Assembly: GCA_016779985.1 (NCBI GenBank)
Contig: JADHMP010000002.1
Location: 62,001-126,000 of the forward strand
DNA length: 64,000 bases
Origin: JADHMP01 sp016779985
Lineage (GTDB): Bacteria; Bacteroidota; Bacteroidia; Flavobacteriales; Flavobacteriaceae
Direction of reading: 5' to 3'
The position numbers were made by a program, and so were the translations under genes. Shown in pieces: positions 8,610 through 18,900 of the stretch (the stretch's first letter is position 1; each line of letters starts with the position of its first letter). The notes beneath the pieces are model-generated. The model made no database searches and was not told the DNA's origin. It saw nothing but the letters and a program-made list of their open reading frames with translations.

Positions 8610-9452
8610 GGATTTTAAAAAATCATAACTTTTAGGCACTTGTGATATCACTCTCGATGATTCGTCTTCAATAAACATATACTGGACGCCCAGTTCTCTC
8701 GCTCTTTTTACAATACCTGCAATATCAATTTGCCCTTGGCCAAGAATAACATTTTTTTCCACATCTTCTTTTCCAGTATTATTGCCTTTTACTCCGTGAG
8801 CCATGTCTTTTAGATGCATGAGCACAACAAAATCAGGATATTTATTCATTAATTCAATAGGATTCACTCCACCATGCTGAACCCAGAAAACATCTAATTC
8901 AAATTTAAAATCAGTTGCATTTCTTGCCATATAATCAAAAAGGGTACCATATTCATGAGGTCTAAATTCATAACCATGAGCATGATAGGCAAGTGTGATA
9001 CCTTCTTTTTTTAAAAGGGCACCTGCTTTATTAAAAGTTTCCACAGCAGCTTGGGTGATGTCAATATCAAAAGTATTACCAGGATGTGGAATCCAAGCAC
9101 ACATGACAAATTTGACCTTGTAGCGTTTTGCTTTCTCAAGCACACTTTGTGGATCATCTCTCAGCTCAGGATAGGAGGCACCTATACTTACGGCCTTTAA
9201 ATTATTTTTCTTAATTAATTTTCTAAAATCTTCTTCTGGAAGACCATAGGTATCACCTCCTTCAATATATTTGAGGCCCCAGCGATCAATAAGTTTTAAT
9301 GCTCTGTCTGCATTTTGTTCTAATTGATTTCTTAAACTGTAAAGTTGAATTCCTATATCCTTTTGTCCATACACAATCAATGCGTTGAATAGAAAAAAAA
9401 TAACTGCGAAAAAAGATAGGTTCATCTGAAAAGGCTGGGATTTTTGATTCAT
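8601..9452 (-). CDS. Exported sugar phosphate isomerase/epimerase-like TIM-barrel protein
   Basis: A 283-residue xylose-isomerase-like TIM barrel with an N-terminal signal peptide (roughly residues 1-30, ending IVYGQ). Visible family segments are GIQLYSLRNQLEQN, KYIEGGDTYG, YHAHGYEF, FELDVFWVQHGG, VVLMHLKDMAHG and MFIEDESS, which supply the Glu/Asp/His metal ligands of this fold. Because it is exported, a phosphorylated substrate is unlikely; homologous exported barrels have been linked to 3-keto-glycoside or keto-sugar chemistry. Its 3' end overlaps the Gfo/Idh/MocA gene, whose product may be its partner. Confidence 0.87.
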   Translation of the reverse strand: MNQKSQPFQMNLSFFAVIFFLFNALIVYGQKDIGIQLYSLRNQLEQNADRALKLIDRWGLKYIEGGDTYGLPEEDFRKLIKKNNLKAVSIGASYPELRDDPQSVLEKAKRYKVKFVMCAWIPHPGNTFDIDITQAAVETFNKAGALLKKEGITLAYHAHGYEFRPHEYGTLFDYMARNATDFKFELDVFWVQHGGVNPIELMNKYPDFVVLMHLKDMAHGVKGNNTGKEDVEKNVILGQGQIDIAGIVKRARELGVQYMFIEDESSRVISQVPKSYDFLKSLQ

Positions 9453-9532
9453 TTTGGTTTGTTTTTTAAATTATTTGAAATTACTTATTTATTTTCAAAT
9501 GGTCTTCAATCTAGCTCAAACATTCAATTGCT

Positions 9533-9540
9533 TATCTTTG
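9533..9540 (+). promoter_or_regulatory. Candidate -7 element for gluconokinase
   Basis: TATCTTTG matches the Bacteroidota TAnnTTTG element, four bases before the start codon of the gluconokinase gene, so any transcript would be nearly leaderless. No convincing -33 TTG is seen 19-21 bases upstream, which lowers confidence. Confidence 0.4.
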
Positions 9541-9544
9541 ATCA

Positions 9545-10045
9545 ATGAGTAAAATGATATTTATTATTGGGGTTAGTGGATGCGGAAAAACAACAATTGC
9601 AAAGCAACTTTCGAAAAAGATAAACATACCTTTTTTAGAAGGAGACTCTTTTCATCCAAAGGAAAATATAAATAAAATGTCTACAGGAGAAGCGCTTACA
9701 GATCAAGATAGGCTCCCGTGGCTTAAGAAAATAAATAATGGTATTCGATCTCATTCAGAAAAAGGTTGCATCATTGCTTGTTCTGCCCTTAAGTTGGCTT
9801 ATAGAAAAGTACTCTCTAAATCTCTTGACCAAAAAAAAGTTTTCTGGTTCTATCTGAAAGGAAACAAAAATTTGATTTCAAATCGGCTAAAATTGAGAAA
9901 GAATCATTTTATGCCCTCTTCATTGTTAGCAAGTCAGTTTGATGTTTTAGAGGAAACAAAAGAGTTAATTTCCGTTTCAATTGACCAGACAGAAGAGGAG
10001 GTGCTAGATGCAATAATTAAAAAATTAAATGATGTCAAAAGCTAG
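9545..10045 (+). CDS. gntK: Gluconokinase
   Basis: Phosphorylates D-gluconate to 6-phosphogluconate. The 166-residue length fits the small GntK/IdnK family. The P-loop is GVSGCGKTT (about residues 9-17), followed by FLEGDSFHPKENINKMSTGE and LTDQDRLPWL, which are diagnostic for gluconokinases. The next gene, 6-phosphogluconate dehydrogenase, starts 17 bases before this stop codon in another frame, so the pair is translationally coupled and channels gluconate to ribulose 5-phosphate. Confidence 0.95.
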   Translation: MSKMIFIIGVSGCGKTTIAKQLSKKINIPFLEGDSFHPKENINKMSTGEALTDQDRLPWLKKINNGIRSHSEKGCIIACSALKLAYRKVLSKSLDQKKVFWFYLKGNKNLISNRLKLRKNHFMPSSLLASQFDVLEETKELISVSIDQTEEEVLDAIIKKLNDVKS

Positions 10046-11453
10046 TTGGGGTATAGTTGGCATGGGAGTTATGGGAACAGCGTTAAGTCGAAACTTAGCC
10101 CGTAATGGACTACGTTTAGCGCTCTACAATAGATTTGTTAAAAATCAGGAAGAACAAGTTGCTGCAAAAAAAATGGAGCAATATGATGAATTGCAGCAGG
10201 CTCAAGCCTTTGAGAATGTAGCCTCCTTTATCATTGCAATTGAGAGACCACGAAAAATTGTAATGATGATTTCCGCTGGCCCAGGTCTTGACGCTCTTAT
10301 TGATAAAATGTTACCTTATCTAGAACCAAATGACATCTTGATAGATGCTGGTAATTCTCATTTTGAGCATTCTATTGATAGATCAAAGTATCTTTCAAAA
10401 AAGGGTATTCATTTTTTAAGTCTTGGAGTTTCTGGTGGAGAGGAAGGCGCCTTAGTAGGCCCCTCACTAATGGCAAGCGGAAATTTGAATGCCTACAATA
10501 GTATTGCTTCAACCTTAAAAAAAATTGCTGCAAAGAATTCCGAAAATAAACCTTGCTGTGTCTACTCTAATGGAGACGGATCAGGTCATTTTATAAAGAT
10601 GGTTCATAATGGTGTAGAATATGCTGAAATGCAACTCTTGGCAGAATGTTATGATTTTATGAAAATCGAACTAGGAATGGCCAATGAAGCAATCTCAACA
10701 TTATTTTATGAATGGGACAGAACTTCTTCAAAAAATTATCTACTAAAAATCTCTTCTATAATTTTAAAAACAAAAAATGATAAGGGTGCTATTATTGATC
10801 AAATATTGGATCAAGCATCTAATAAAGGAACAGGGAAGTGGGCTACTACAGCTGGAACAGATTTAGGAATTGCCATCCCAATGATTGCAACCGCCCTACA
10901 ATCTCGATTTATGTCTTCTTTCAAAAAGCAAAGAGTTGAGCTTAGTAAGCACTTTGATCTTGATATTCCTGATCAACAAAATGTAGAGAGTGCAACCAAG
11001 AGTTTAAAAAGAGTGTATGATTTTTGCCGTTTAATGAATCATCATCAAGGGTTTTTGTTCATTAAGTCGGCCGCAGAAACATATAATTGGGAAATAGACT
11101 TGGCTGGTGTTGCTCAAGCCTGGACGGCAGGATGCATCATAAAGTCTGATCTGATGGAAGAATTGGCTTCACATTTTAGGTCGCATGATCAAATTTTGAT
11201 AATGCCCGTTTTTAACCAATGGCTCAATACACATAAAGCAGTTCTAAAGGAAGATTTTAGATCACTTTTATCTCAAAATATCCCGATGTCTACCTGTTTT
11301 GCGGCATGGCATTATTTTTTAGGGATTACCCAAAAAGAAAGTAGTGCTAATCTTATTCAAGCCCAGCGTGATTTTTTTGGCACTCACGGTTTTTTGTGGA
11401 AAGCAAATCCTGAGAAAGGTATATCACACGGTCCATGGCATCAGAATAATTAA
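10029..11453 (+). CDS. gnd: 6-phosphogluconate dehydrogenase, decarboxylating
   Basis: Oxidatively decarboxylates 6-phosphogluconate to ribulose 5-phosphate with NADP(+). 474 residues, the usual size for the long-chain Gnd family. Visible are the Rossmann motif GIVGMGVMG (residues 7-15), DAGNSHFEHS, the substrate loop SLGVSGGEEGA, and GHFIKMVHNGVEYAEMQ with the catalytic Lys. The C terminus has the GWKANPEKGISHGPWH-like tail. Two adjacent ATGs are possible starts (10029 and 10032). It overlaps gntK by 17 bases. No glucose-6-phosphate dehydrogenase or lactonase lies next to it, so here Gnd appears dedicated to gluconate. Confidence 0.96.
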   Translation: MMSKASWGIVGMGVMGTALSRNLARNGLRLALYNRFVKNQEEQVAAKKMEQYDELQQAQAFENVASFIIAIERPRKIVMMISAGPGLDALIDKMLPYLEPNDILIDAGNSHFEHSIDRSKYLSKKGIHFLSLGVSGGEEGALVGPSLMASGNLNAYNSIASTLKKIAAKNSENKPCCVYSNGDGSGHFIKMVHNGVEYAEMQLLAECYDFMKIELGMANEAISTLFYEWDRTSSKNYLLKISSIILKTKNDKGAIIDQILDQASNKGTGKWATTAGTDLGIAIPMIATALQSRFMSSFKKQRVELSKHFDLDIPDQQNVESATKSLKRVYDFCRLMNHHQGFLFIKSAAETYNWEIDLAGVAQAWTAGCIIKSDLMEELASHFRSHDQILIMPVFNQWLNTHKAVLKEDFRSLLSQNIPMSTCFAAWHYFLGITQKESSANLIQAQRDFFGTHGFLWKANPEKGISHGPWHQNN

Positions 11454-11477
11454 TTTGTTTTAAAAGAGGTCTTTTAT

Positions 11478-12035
11478 ATGGCACTAGATCAATTTGTTTG
11501 TATTCCTAAAAAAGATCTGAACATTAGATTTTTACTTGGTCAAAAGGGAAATCAAAATTTAGTCGCAATTGGTTTAAACCCTAGTAAGGCTGACGAAAAC
11601 AGACTTGACCCGACTTCAAAAAACATCAAAAAAATGGCAGAAATGAATCAATGTGATGGATGGTATCTTCTTAATCTATATCCTAAAAGAGCTACAAAAC
11701 CAAGTCAACTTTCTAAAAATCCTAATCCAGTTTTGTACAAGAAAAATATTGAATTTATTAATGCGTTTTTAAGTAAGAATAAGACGATTAGCAAAATTCT
11801 TTTTTGTTGGGGAAATCATGTTGATCATTATTCATATTTGAAAAAAAGTAGTTTATCAATAATGAGAATACTTGCTGACCAAAATAAAGTATGCTATAGT
11901 CTAGGTAAAACACAAAAGAATCATCCTATGCACCCTTCTCCTCTAAATATAAATCGTTTTTATGGTGGAGTTAAAAACCTACTATTAGAGCCATATGATC
12001 TCAATCATTATTTGAAATTTTATATCGAATCTTAA
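11478..12035 (+). CDS. DUF1643 domain protein
   Basis: A 185-residue cytoplasmic protein. The segments VAIGLNPSKADENRLDPTSK, WYLLNLYPKRATKPSQL and a late NHPMHPSPLN fit DUF1643, a family of unknown biochemical role. No signal peptide or membrane segment. It follows gnd by 24 bases and may be cotranscribed, though a functional link with gluconate use is not evident. I know of no assigned reaction. Confidence 0.85.
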   Translation: MALDQFVCIPKKDLNIRFLLGQKGNQNLVAIGLNPSKADENRLDPTSKNIKKMAEMNQCDGWYLLNLYPKRATKPSQLSKNPNPVLYKKNIEFINAFLSKNKTISKILFCWGNHVDHYSYLKKSSLSIMRILADQNKVCYSLGKTQKNHPMHPSPLNINRFYGGVKNLLLEPYDLNHYLKFYIES

Positions 12036-12392
12036 ACATTCCTTAAAATCATTGAAAAAGTATCAACAAAATTTTTAGTTCATTTTTTTTTAATGTTTTG
12101 TTTACTTTCAGAGTGATTCTTTAAGGCTATTTCTTACCTAAGCAAATGTTAATCAACAATAAAAAGGGTTAAAAATCTTCTATATGATAATATTTATTGA
12201 CAAGAAATGATAATAATTTAATTTGAAGTATAAATTATTGAATCCTCAATAAAAAATACCATTGTAGCTATTCATTAATATAATATTCACATAATATGAT
12301 ATATCTTTGTAATAAAATTAAAGAAAAGTGAAAAACACTAAAAAAAATATAATATTGTTTTGTTCATGTTTTGTTTGTTTTAATTATTAATT
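12036..12392. other. AT-rich intergenic region
   Basis: About 357 bases with no credible open frame on either strand and no tRNA-like or stable hairpin structure. The only recognisable element is a -7 promoter motif at its right end. It separates the gnd operon from the small exported protein gene. Confidence 0.7.
12302..12309 (+). promoter_or_regulatory. Candidate -7 element for small exported protein gene
   Basis: TATCTTTG fits TAnnTTTG about 84 bases before the start codon, implying a long AT-rich 5' leader. No clear -33 TTG is present at the correct spacing. Confidence 0.4.
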
Positions 12393-12746
12393 ATGAAAAA
12401 GATCTGTTATTTATTTTTGTTTGTTAGTACTCTTTCTACTTCCCAAGAAAGTGTTCCCAATTTTTCTCTATCTGAGATGTCCATGCCACAAAATTTAGTT
12501 GGGGTTTGGAGAAACGGTGACAATGAATTTTTAATTGTCCAGCCTACAGGTTCATTTGTTCGCACCAATTCAAAGCGCAGAGCTTTAGCAAGTGGCCAAA
12601 TTAGTCTTATTGATGGTAAGCTTCAAGTTGTTAGAACTGACATTGAAGATGAGTATCAATTGAAATACTTTTTAGGAAATGAGACCTTCACCGTGGCCAA
12701 ACCCCGCTCTAATCAAGCCTGGTTATTTTTCAAAGTGGGAAATTGA
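12393..12746 (+). CDS. Small exported protein of unknown function
   Basis: A 117-residue protein with a short signal peptide (about residues 1-18, ending STSQ). The mature part is beta-rich: MPQNLVGVWRNGDNEFLIVQ followed by a series of alternating strands. The VGVW start and short hairpins faintly recall lipocalin-like or START-like small barrels, but I do not recognise a family. It stands alone, with its own promoter candidate and a strong terminator, so it is a monocistronic gene. Confidence 0.75.
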   Translation: MKKICYLFLFVSTLSTSQESVPNFSLSEMSMPQNLVGVWRNGDNEFLIVQPTGSFVRTNSKRRALASGQISLIDGKLQVVRTDIEDEYQLKYFLGNETFTVAKPRSNQAWLFFKVGN

Positions 12747-12775
12747 GCCCTCCGATTAATCTTTTTGAGATTCAA

Positions 12776-12803
12776 AAATCGCTGTTCTACAGCGATTTTT
12801 TTT
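12776..12803. terminator. Rho-independent terminator, probably bidirectional
   Basis: A perfect 10-bp stem, AAATCGCTGT and ACAGCGATTT, with a three-base loop and eight T residues on the + strand (five on the - strand). It lies 30 bases after the small exported protein gene and just beyond the end of the convergent OmpA-family gene, so it can serve both. Confidence 0.92.
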
Positions 12804-12846
12804 GTCACCAAGAAATAGTGAATCTGTTTTGTTTTTTAAACAATTG

Positions 12847-14949
12847 CTATTGAGTGACTTTAAAAGTGGTTTTTCTATTCATTTGATGCACTGTTTCTGA
12901 GCTTTTTTTGCAATCACTTGGTAAAACCCAGCCCTCATATCCATTTTCTTTTAGACTGATTAAAGCAGTTGTTGCCTGGTCAATATAATCGTGAACTTCC
13001 AGAACCACCCGATATAAATTGTCAGATTCAAGGATGAAAGGTTTTTCCTCTTGGAAAGAAAGTTTTTCTATAAAATTTAAGGCATTGTATTTCTCTTTAA
13101 AAGAGGCAATTACAAGTGCATATTCATACGAGGGGTTATTTATAATTTGACCTTCTCCATAACCTTTTCCAGAAATACGCTCTGGATTTGTGATTCTTGA
13201 ACGGACATAATTTAAAATAGTTTGATTTCTTTCTTCTGTTAGTTTCAAGTTATATTCTTCTGATCCACGACAATCAGCGAAAGAAGACATTTCAACTTTT
13301 AACATAGGATTTTCATTTAATGTAGTCACTAAAGAATCTAATCTGGGTTGATAATCAATTTCTAAATTTGATTTATCATATTTATAATAAATAGGTCTAA
13401 ACACTGCAGTGAAATCTAGTTTTTTTGGAATCAACTCGACAAGTATATCTTTTGAACTTCCGGTAGAACTTTTTATACGGTAAGCAAACGAATCTTTTTT
13501 TGCTTGTTCTGATTCTTGAGCATACCAAAAAGTTCCCGATTTATTGAGAACTAATTTTCCATGAGAGACCCCTTTTGTTAAGCTAGTTTCTAGTGTTAGA
13601 ATTTCAATCAACGGATCTTTAGAATGCATAAGATCAAGATCATTTTTTAAAACATGATTAAATCCGACGATTAGTGTATCTGATGAATTGAATTCATAAG
13701 TATCCATTTCACCTTCTAGCGAAGGATTAAATCGAAAAGCATAGATATCATCGTCTCCTTTGCCGCCTGAACGATTTGAACTCAAAAATCCAATTTGAGA
13801 TTTTATGTCTAACGAAAATGAAAAATTATCACCCTCTGCATTAAAAGGATAAGCCAATGAACTTCTTTTCCATCTGTTAGCAATTTTATTAATCGCCATC
13901 TGAATTGAAAGTTTCTTTTCAGCATTTTGTCTTGTTGAATAAAACAAAACATCCTTTGCAAAGGAATGCGGAAAAACTTCATCCGCAGCGGTATTAATAT
14001 CAGGGCCGAGGTTAATCACTTCACCTGAAATAATACCATTTTCTAAAGGCACAAAATAAAGATCCATTCCTCCATAGCCACCCAGTCTATCACTTGCAAA
14101 ATACAATCGCTTTCCGTCAGGTGAAACGGTGGGGTGCAGTGATGAGAAGTTCTCTACATTGATGGACAAGGGTGTTGGGACCTTTTTTTCAATGTCTTGA
14201 AAGGGTATTTGAAATAAATCCAATTGTATTTTTTGATTACGATTAACGGTATTACTACTTCTAGTCATAAACAAAATTTTGCTTACGGGATCGAGAGCTA
14301 AAGGGCCATCTTGATACATTGAATTATATCTTACATCAAGCTCATAGAGAGAATCAATCGAAAGTGATTCAATATCTACGGTTGTTTGGTATAAGTTGTA
14401 CACTTGATCAGGAGCAATTTTCTTTTTTAATTTCTTTTTCTGTTCGCCTAAATAATACAGTGATTTATCATTTAAAAGCGTAGCTCCGAATTCAGATTTA
14501 TCAGTGTTTAAATCAAGATTTAGAAGTTTATAACTCTTTTTATCTTCCTCTTTTGAAACCTTATTTTCTGGATTAAAGTTTAATTTTTCTGCTCTTTCCA
14601 AAAATTCTTTAGCCTTGTCTGGGTTTTTATTTAGTAAGGAAGCATACCGATACAAATCATAAACTGAAACTTCTTTAGATTCAAGTATTGGCTCTAGCAT
14701 CTGGATGGCTTGTTCTAAATTGCCCGTGTTCTGAAGTGCCTGTGCATAAGCTCTTCTTTGATCTATTGATAATTCATTTTTATTTTTTGAGTAAAATTGT
14801 GAGGCTCTTTTGTAGTCTCCATTTAAAAAATAATAATCTCCCCAGTCTAAATTGTTTTTTGAGGAGAATAAATCTTCTGATATTGTGACAGTCTGGCTAA
14901 ATCCAAAACCACTGAAACAGCACATCAATAAAAAAAACACATTTCTCAT
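12847..14949 (-). CDS. OmpA-family protein with beta-propeller, cadherin-like and SPOR-like parts
   Basis: A 700-residue exported protein (signal peptide about 1-18). Parts in order: TPR-like helices (about 30-130); PD40-type propeller blades such as HPTVSPDGKRLYFASDR (about 270-400); a cadherin/tandem-95-like domain (about 420-505, ending DSFAYRIKSSTGSS); an OmpA peptidoglycan-binding domain (about 515-600, with KYDKSNLEIDYQ and SSFADCRGSEEYN); and a C-terminal SPOR-like fold (about 612-685). It is last in an operon after a T9SS adhesin and PorP/SprF, an arrangement common in Bacteroidota, so it probably links the surface complex to peptidoglycan. Confidence 0.9.
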   Translation of the reverse strand: MRNVFFLLMCCFSGFGFSQTVTISEDLFSSKNNLDWGDYYFLNGDYKRASQFYSKNKNELSIDQRRAYAQALQNTGNLEQAIQMLEPILESKEVSVYDLYRYASLLNKNPDKAKEFLERAEKLNFNPENKVSKEEDKKSYKLLNLDLNTDKSEFGATLLNDKSLYYLGEQKKKLKKKIAPDQVYNLYQTTVDIESLSIDSLYELDVRYNSMYQDGPLALDPVSKILFMTRSSNTVNRNQKIQLDLFQIPFQDIEKKVPTPLSINVENFSSLHPTVSPDGKRLYFASDRLGGYGGMDLYFVPLENGIISGEVINLGPDINTAADEVFPHSFAKDVLFYSTRQNAEKKLSIQMAINKIANRWKRSSLAYPFNAEGDNFSFSLDIKSQIGFLSSNRSGGKGDDDIYAFRFNPSLEGEMDTYEFNSSDTLIVGFNHVLKNDLDLMHSKDPLIEILTLETSLTKGVSHGKLVLNKSGTFWYAQESEQAKKDSFAYRIKSSTGSSKDILVELIPKKLDFTAVFRPIYYKYDKSNLEIDYQPRLDSLVTTLNENPMLKVEMSSFADCRGSEEYNLKLTEERNQTILNYVRSRITNPERISGKGYGEGQIINNPSYEYALVIASFKEKYNALNFIEKLSFQEEKPFILESDNLYRVVLEVHDYIDQATTALISLKENGYEGWVLPSDCKKSSETVHQMNRKTTFKVTQ

Positions 14950-14951
14950 AA

Positions 14952-15908
14952 TTAAAACAACCTTGGTGATCGTAAAACACCTTTAAACTTTGACACAAAT
15001 TGAAATCGTAATAAAATCTCGTGTGTAGTGTTTGTTATACCTATGGCTTGATTCCCTATTCTTCCTTGATAGGCATAACCTAAACTTATATTTTTTCCTA
15101 AGTGAATTCCAGCTATAGCTCCAAAATAGCCTCCCATATTTTTGGAAGGAATAATACTTTTTATGGCAGCTCTATATTGTGGTCCTACCCAAAAACGGTT
15201 GTTGAAAACCATCCATATACTGTTATCATATATTAGATCGACTCCTTGAGTTTTTTGAAAAAGCAAACTGGGTTTGAGTTGAATTGATTCACTAATTTGA
15301 AAAAGACCCCCAAGAATCATATAATAATTTCTTTGAAGATTGAATGTTTCTTCTTCGAGAAGAAAAGGAACTGCTATACCGAAATAAAACTTTTGATTGT
15401 ATAAATAAAACCCAGCACCAAAATTTATGTTTGCATCGTTTTGAGATTGAAAGGTAAATGAATTATCATTTGTTTGAATCGTTTGAATACCAGACAGATC
15501 CAATGAATTTAATCTTCCGGAGACTTTTAACCCTAACCCTAATTTTAGATTGTTATCATTCAATGGGATATGATAAGAAAAATCTATGGCAGTGGTTGTG
15601 TTTTGAGCAGGTCCAATCTTATCATTTACAGCAGAAATGCCAATTCCAATTTTTTCAGAAAGCCGAGTTCCTACACTGAGGCCTTGGGTTTCCGGCGCTC
15701 CTTCTAAACTGATCCATTGGGTATGATTTAGCAGTGTTATCTGAGTAAAATCCTGAGCACCAACGTAGGCAGGATTTACTGCCTGTTGGTTGAACATATA
15801 TTGTGAAAAGGAAGCCTCTTGTTGCGCAAACAGGGGTGCACTATTCGTCAGCACGATCCAGCACAATAAAAAAGCAATAAAAGGTGCTTGGTTAATTAGC
15901 CTTGACAT
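14952..15908 (-). CDS. Type IX secretion PorP/SprF-family outer membrane protein
   Basis: An outer-membrane beta-barrel of 318 residues. The segment QQEASFSQYMFNQQAVNPAY after the signal peptide is the PorP/SprF signature. I place the start at the ATG at 15908 (MSRLINQ), which gives a clean signal peptide and follows an AAAAGGA stretch; an upstream in-frame ATG at 15938 would add ten charged residues. It overlaps the end of the adhesin gene by 17 bases and is three bases from the OmpA gene. In this family, each PorP/SprF copy usually serves the partner adhesin encoded beside it, capturing its type B sorting domain at the cell surface. Confidence 0.92.
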   Translation of the reverse strand: MSRLINQAPFIAFLLCWIVLTNSAPLFAQQEASFSQYMFNQQAVNPAYVGAQDFTQITLLNHTQWISLEGAPETQGLSVGTRLSEKIGIGISAVNDKIGPAQNTTTAIDFSYHIPLNDNNLKLGLGLKVSGRLNSLDLSGIQTIQTNDNSFTFQSQNDANINFGAGFYLYNQKFYFGIAVPFLLEEETFNLQRNYYMILGGLFQISESIQLKPSLLFQKTQGVDLIYDNSIWMVFNNRFWVGPQYRAAIKSIIPSKNMGGYFGAIAGIHLGKNISLGYAYQGRIGNQAIGITNTTHEILLRFQFVSKFKGVLRSPRLF

Positions 15909-18900
15909 ATAGATATCCTTTTTTAATATTATTTCCACCTAGATTTAGTTCATAAAAATAAGTTCCGTCTGGAACTACTTTTCCATTAAAGAAACCATTC
16001 CAATCGTTTTTATAATTAGTGCTTGAAAAAACCTTAATTCCTAGTCTATTGAAAATGGTAATAGTATTGTTGGGATAATTATCTATCCCTACTATTTGCC
16101 AATAGTCATTTGTGCCGTCACCATTTGGAGAAAATCCTGTTGGGATTAACAATTCACGAAAGATTATTTTCGAACTATTTGAAACGTAGGGTTCGGCACA
16201 AGCAAATCCTCTTTGGGTGATTATAATTCGATATAAATTTCCGTCTTCTTCCAATTCTGGGATTATGGTAAGAGTAGATTTCTCTTCATTTAAATTTTCA
16301 AAAGTGATTCCACCATCCCTGCTGATTTGCCATTGGTATTCTAATTCGATAGGATCATCAATTCCAATATCAAGGGTAAAACTTTCATTTACATTAAACT
16401 GAATCTGGTTAGGTAAACTATAATTCTGGAAGTTGAATTCTGTATCATAATCTAAAAAATCATATGTAAGATTTTGATTTCTATCTGCAGGTGTGATATA
16501 GGCATTTATGCTTTGGACCAGACCTTGGGCATCAACAACAACTGGGCTTGTACCAACTATTCCATCATTGTCATTGTCTAAAAAGCCGGCTTCTACAACA
16601 TCTAAACATCCGTCTCCATCACTATCTAAATCTATGGAGTTGATCAAACCATCTTGATCTAAATCATCATCAAGCTCATCGGTATCAAAAATACCATCAT
16701 TATCGTCATCTAGATCATAGGTATTGGTTATTCCATCTCCATCACTATCAATTTTCTCAAAAACTGTAAAGGTTGCTGTTGCTAGACCAGAAGTGTAATT
16801 GTAGGTTTCAGATTGGTTGAGGGTGAGTGTGGTTTGTCCAAGTTGTAAGGGGAGAAGAGAGGTGCTAGAAAGAGCCCCTATTGAAGTGTTTTCTATACTA
16901 AAACTAACATCACCACTACTGTTAGAACTGTATTCTATTTCAAATTGAGAATCTCCTAAATCTTTAATAATATCTTCAAATACTATTGTAGGATTTGCTT
17001 TGACAACGGTTAGCAAAGCGCTTGTATTTCCTGAATTATAATTCGTTTCTGAAGTTTGATTTACTCTTATATAAGTTGTCCCAACACCAGCAATTGAAAC
17101 CGTATTATTTTCAATTGAAGCAATGCTTGTATTATCAACACTGAAGCTAAAGTTTCCTGAACTATTCGAGCTTGGGTTAATCTCAAAATCAGAATCGCCA
17201 TAGGTTTTAATAATGTCTTGGAGAACAATATTTGGGTTAGCTTTAAGAATTGTTAATGTCATTGAACTTGTAAGAGCATTATAATTGCCAAAAGCTTCTT
17301 GTTTGACAAACACAATTGTAGTGCCTGCTTTTTTAATTGTTACTGTTGAACTATTGAGTTCTGCAATGAGTGTGTCAGAAATAGTAAAAGTGAATGGTGC
17401 AGGACTGGTTGAAATTGCAGTGAGTTCAAAATTTGGATCACCAAAAGTTTTTGTAACGTCATCAAACAAGATAATAGGATCGGCAACCACTTGAAGTGTC
17501 ATTGTGGCTGAAGCTGAATTATAGTTGCTGTCAGCAGCTTGATTTACGGTCACCACAGTTCCGCCCAAGTTTAGAAGACTTACAACAACACCTGATAGTG
17601 AGGCTATAGTCGTATCAGATATTAAAAAAGAAAAGGCTCCAGTACTGCTGGAATTAGCGGTAAAAGAAAAGTTGGCTTCATCAATATTTTTAATAAGATC
17701 TTCAAAAACAATTATGGGATCTGCTTTTAAAACAGTAAGCGTCATTGATGCAGTAGCCGCATTATAATTTTCATCTGCTTCTTGGTTCACTTCTACAATA
17801 GTACTACCAGCCCCAATAATTCTTGTTGATGAACCCACCATAGTGGCAATGCTTGTATTGGAAACAGAAAAGGTCATGGCGCCTGTACTTAGCGAGGTTG
17901 CATTGAACATAAAAACGGGATCGCCGTAGGTCTTTGTCAAGTCATTGAAAGTGATAGCTCCACTTGCTCTATTTACGGTAAGCGTCATTGTTTCTATGCC
18001 AGCAAAATAGTTAGTATCCTCAGCTTGGTTTACTGTTATTGTAGTCGAGCCACCCCCAGTTATGGTAATCACACCGTTATTAACGGTAGCAATATTTGTG
18101 TCTGACACACCAAACGAAAATGTTCCTGAACTATTCGAACTCACTAAGAGACTAAAATCTGTATCACCAAAATCTTTTACCACATCATTAAACACTATGG
18201 TCGGATTGATTTTATTGATTGTTAGTGTCATTGTAGCTATAGCCGCATAATATTTGCTGTCGGCTGCTTGTGAGACTGTAACCACTGTTATTCCAGCAGT
18301 TACAATACTGACAGTGGATCCAGTTATTGTGGCAATGCTTGTATCTGAAATGGTAAATGTGAATCCTCCCGTACTGCTGGATGTTGCTGTTAGATTAAAG
18401 TTGGAATCCCCATAGGCTTTTGTTACATCATTGAAAATGATATTTGGGTCAACTTTCACTTGTGTTAAAGAAATTTGCTTGTTTGTTGTAAAATTAAAAG
18501 TTGAAGAAGCTGGACTTGACCATGTTCCATACTCAATTAAATATCCCTCACTTGAACCAGCCCCAGTTGTATACGGTGGCCCATAATCATTCCAACAACT
18601 TCCACCCTCCCAATTAGTTACCATATAATCCTCTCCATCTCCAAAATCGTTTGGTTCACTTCCTACACACCAATTGGTGTAATACCCTCCTTGAGGAGTA
18701 CCATTTATCTCACCAATCCAAATTACACGATTTTTTTCAGGACCGTCTAACCAATACCAATTGCCTTCGCTACCTTCGTCCGAAAGGCCTGTCCATATGT
18801 TTTTGGCTGTAGTATTATTATTAACAAATGATTGTTCATCAGCACTTGTTATGGTAACTAAATAGCCATATTCCCCTTCATATGATGCTGACAAAGCACG

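Noticed and set aside
15458..15679. Plus-strand frame inside the PorP/SprF gene
   Set aside because: Antisense shadow without signal or family match.
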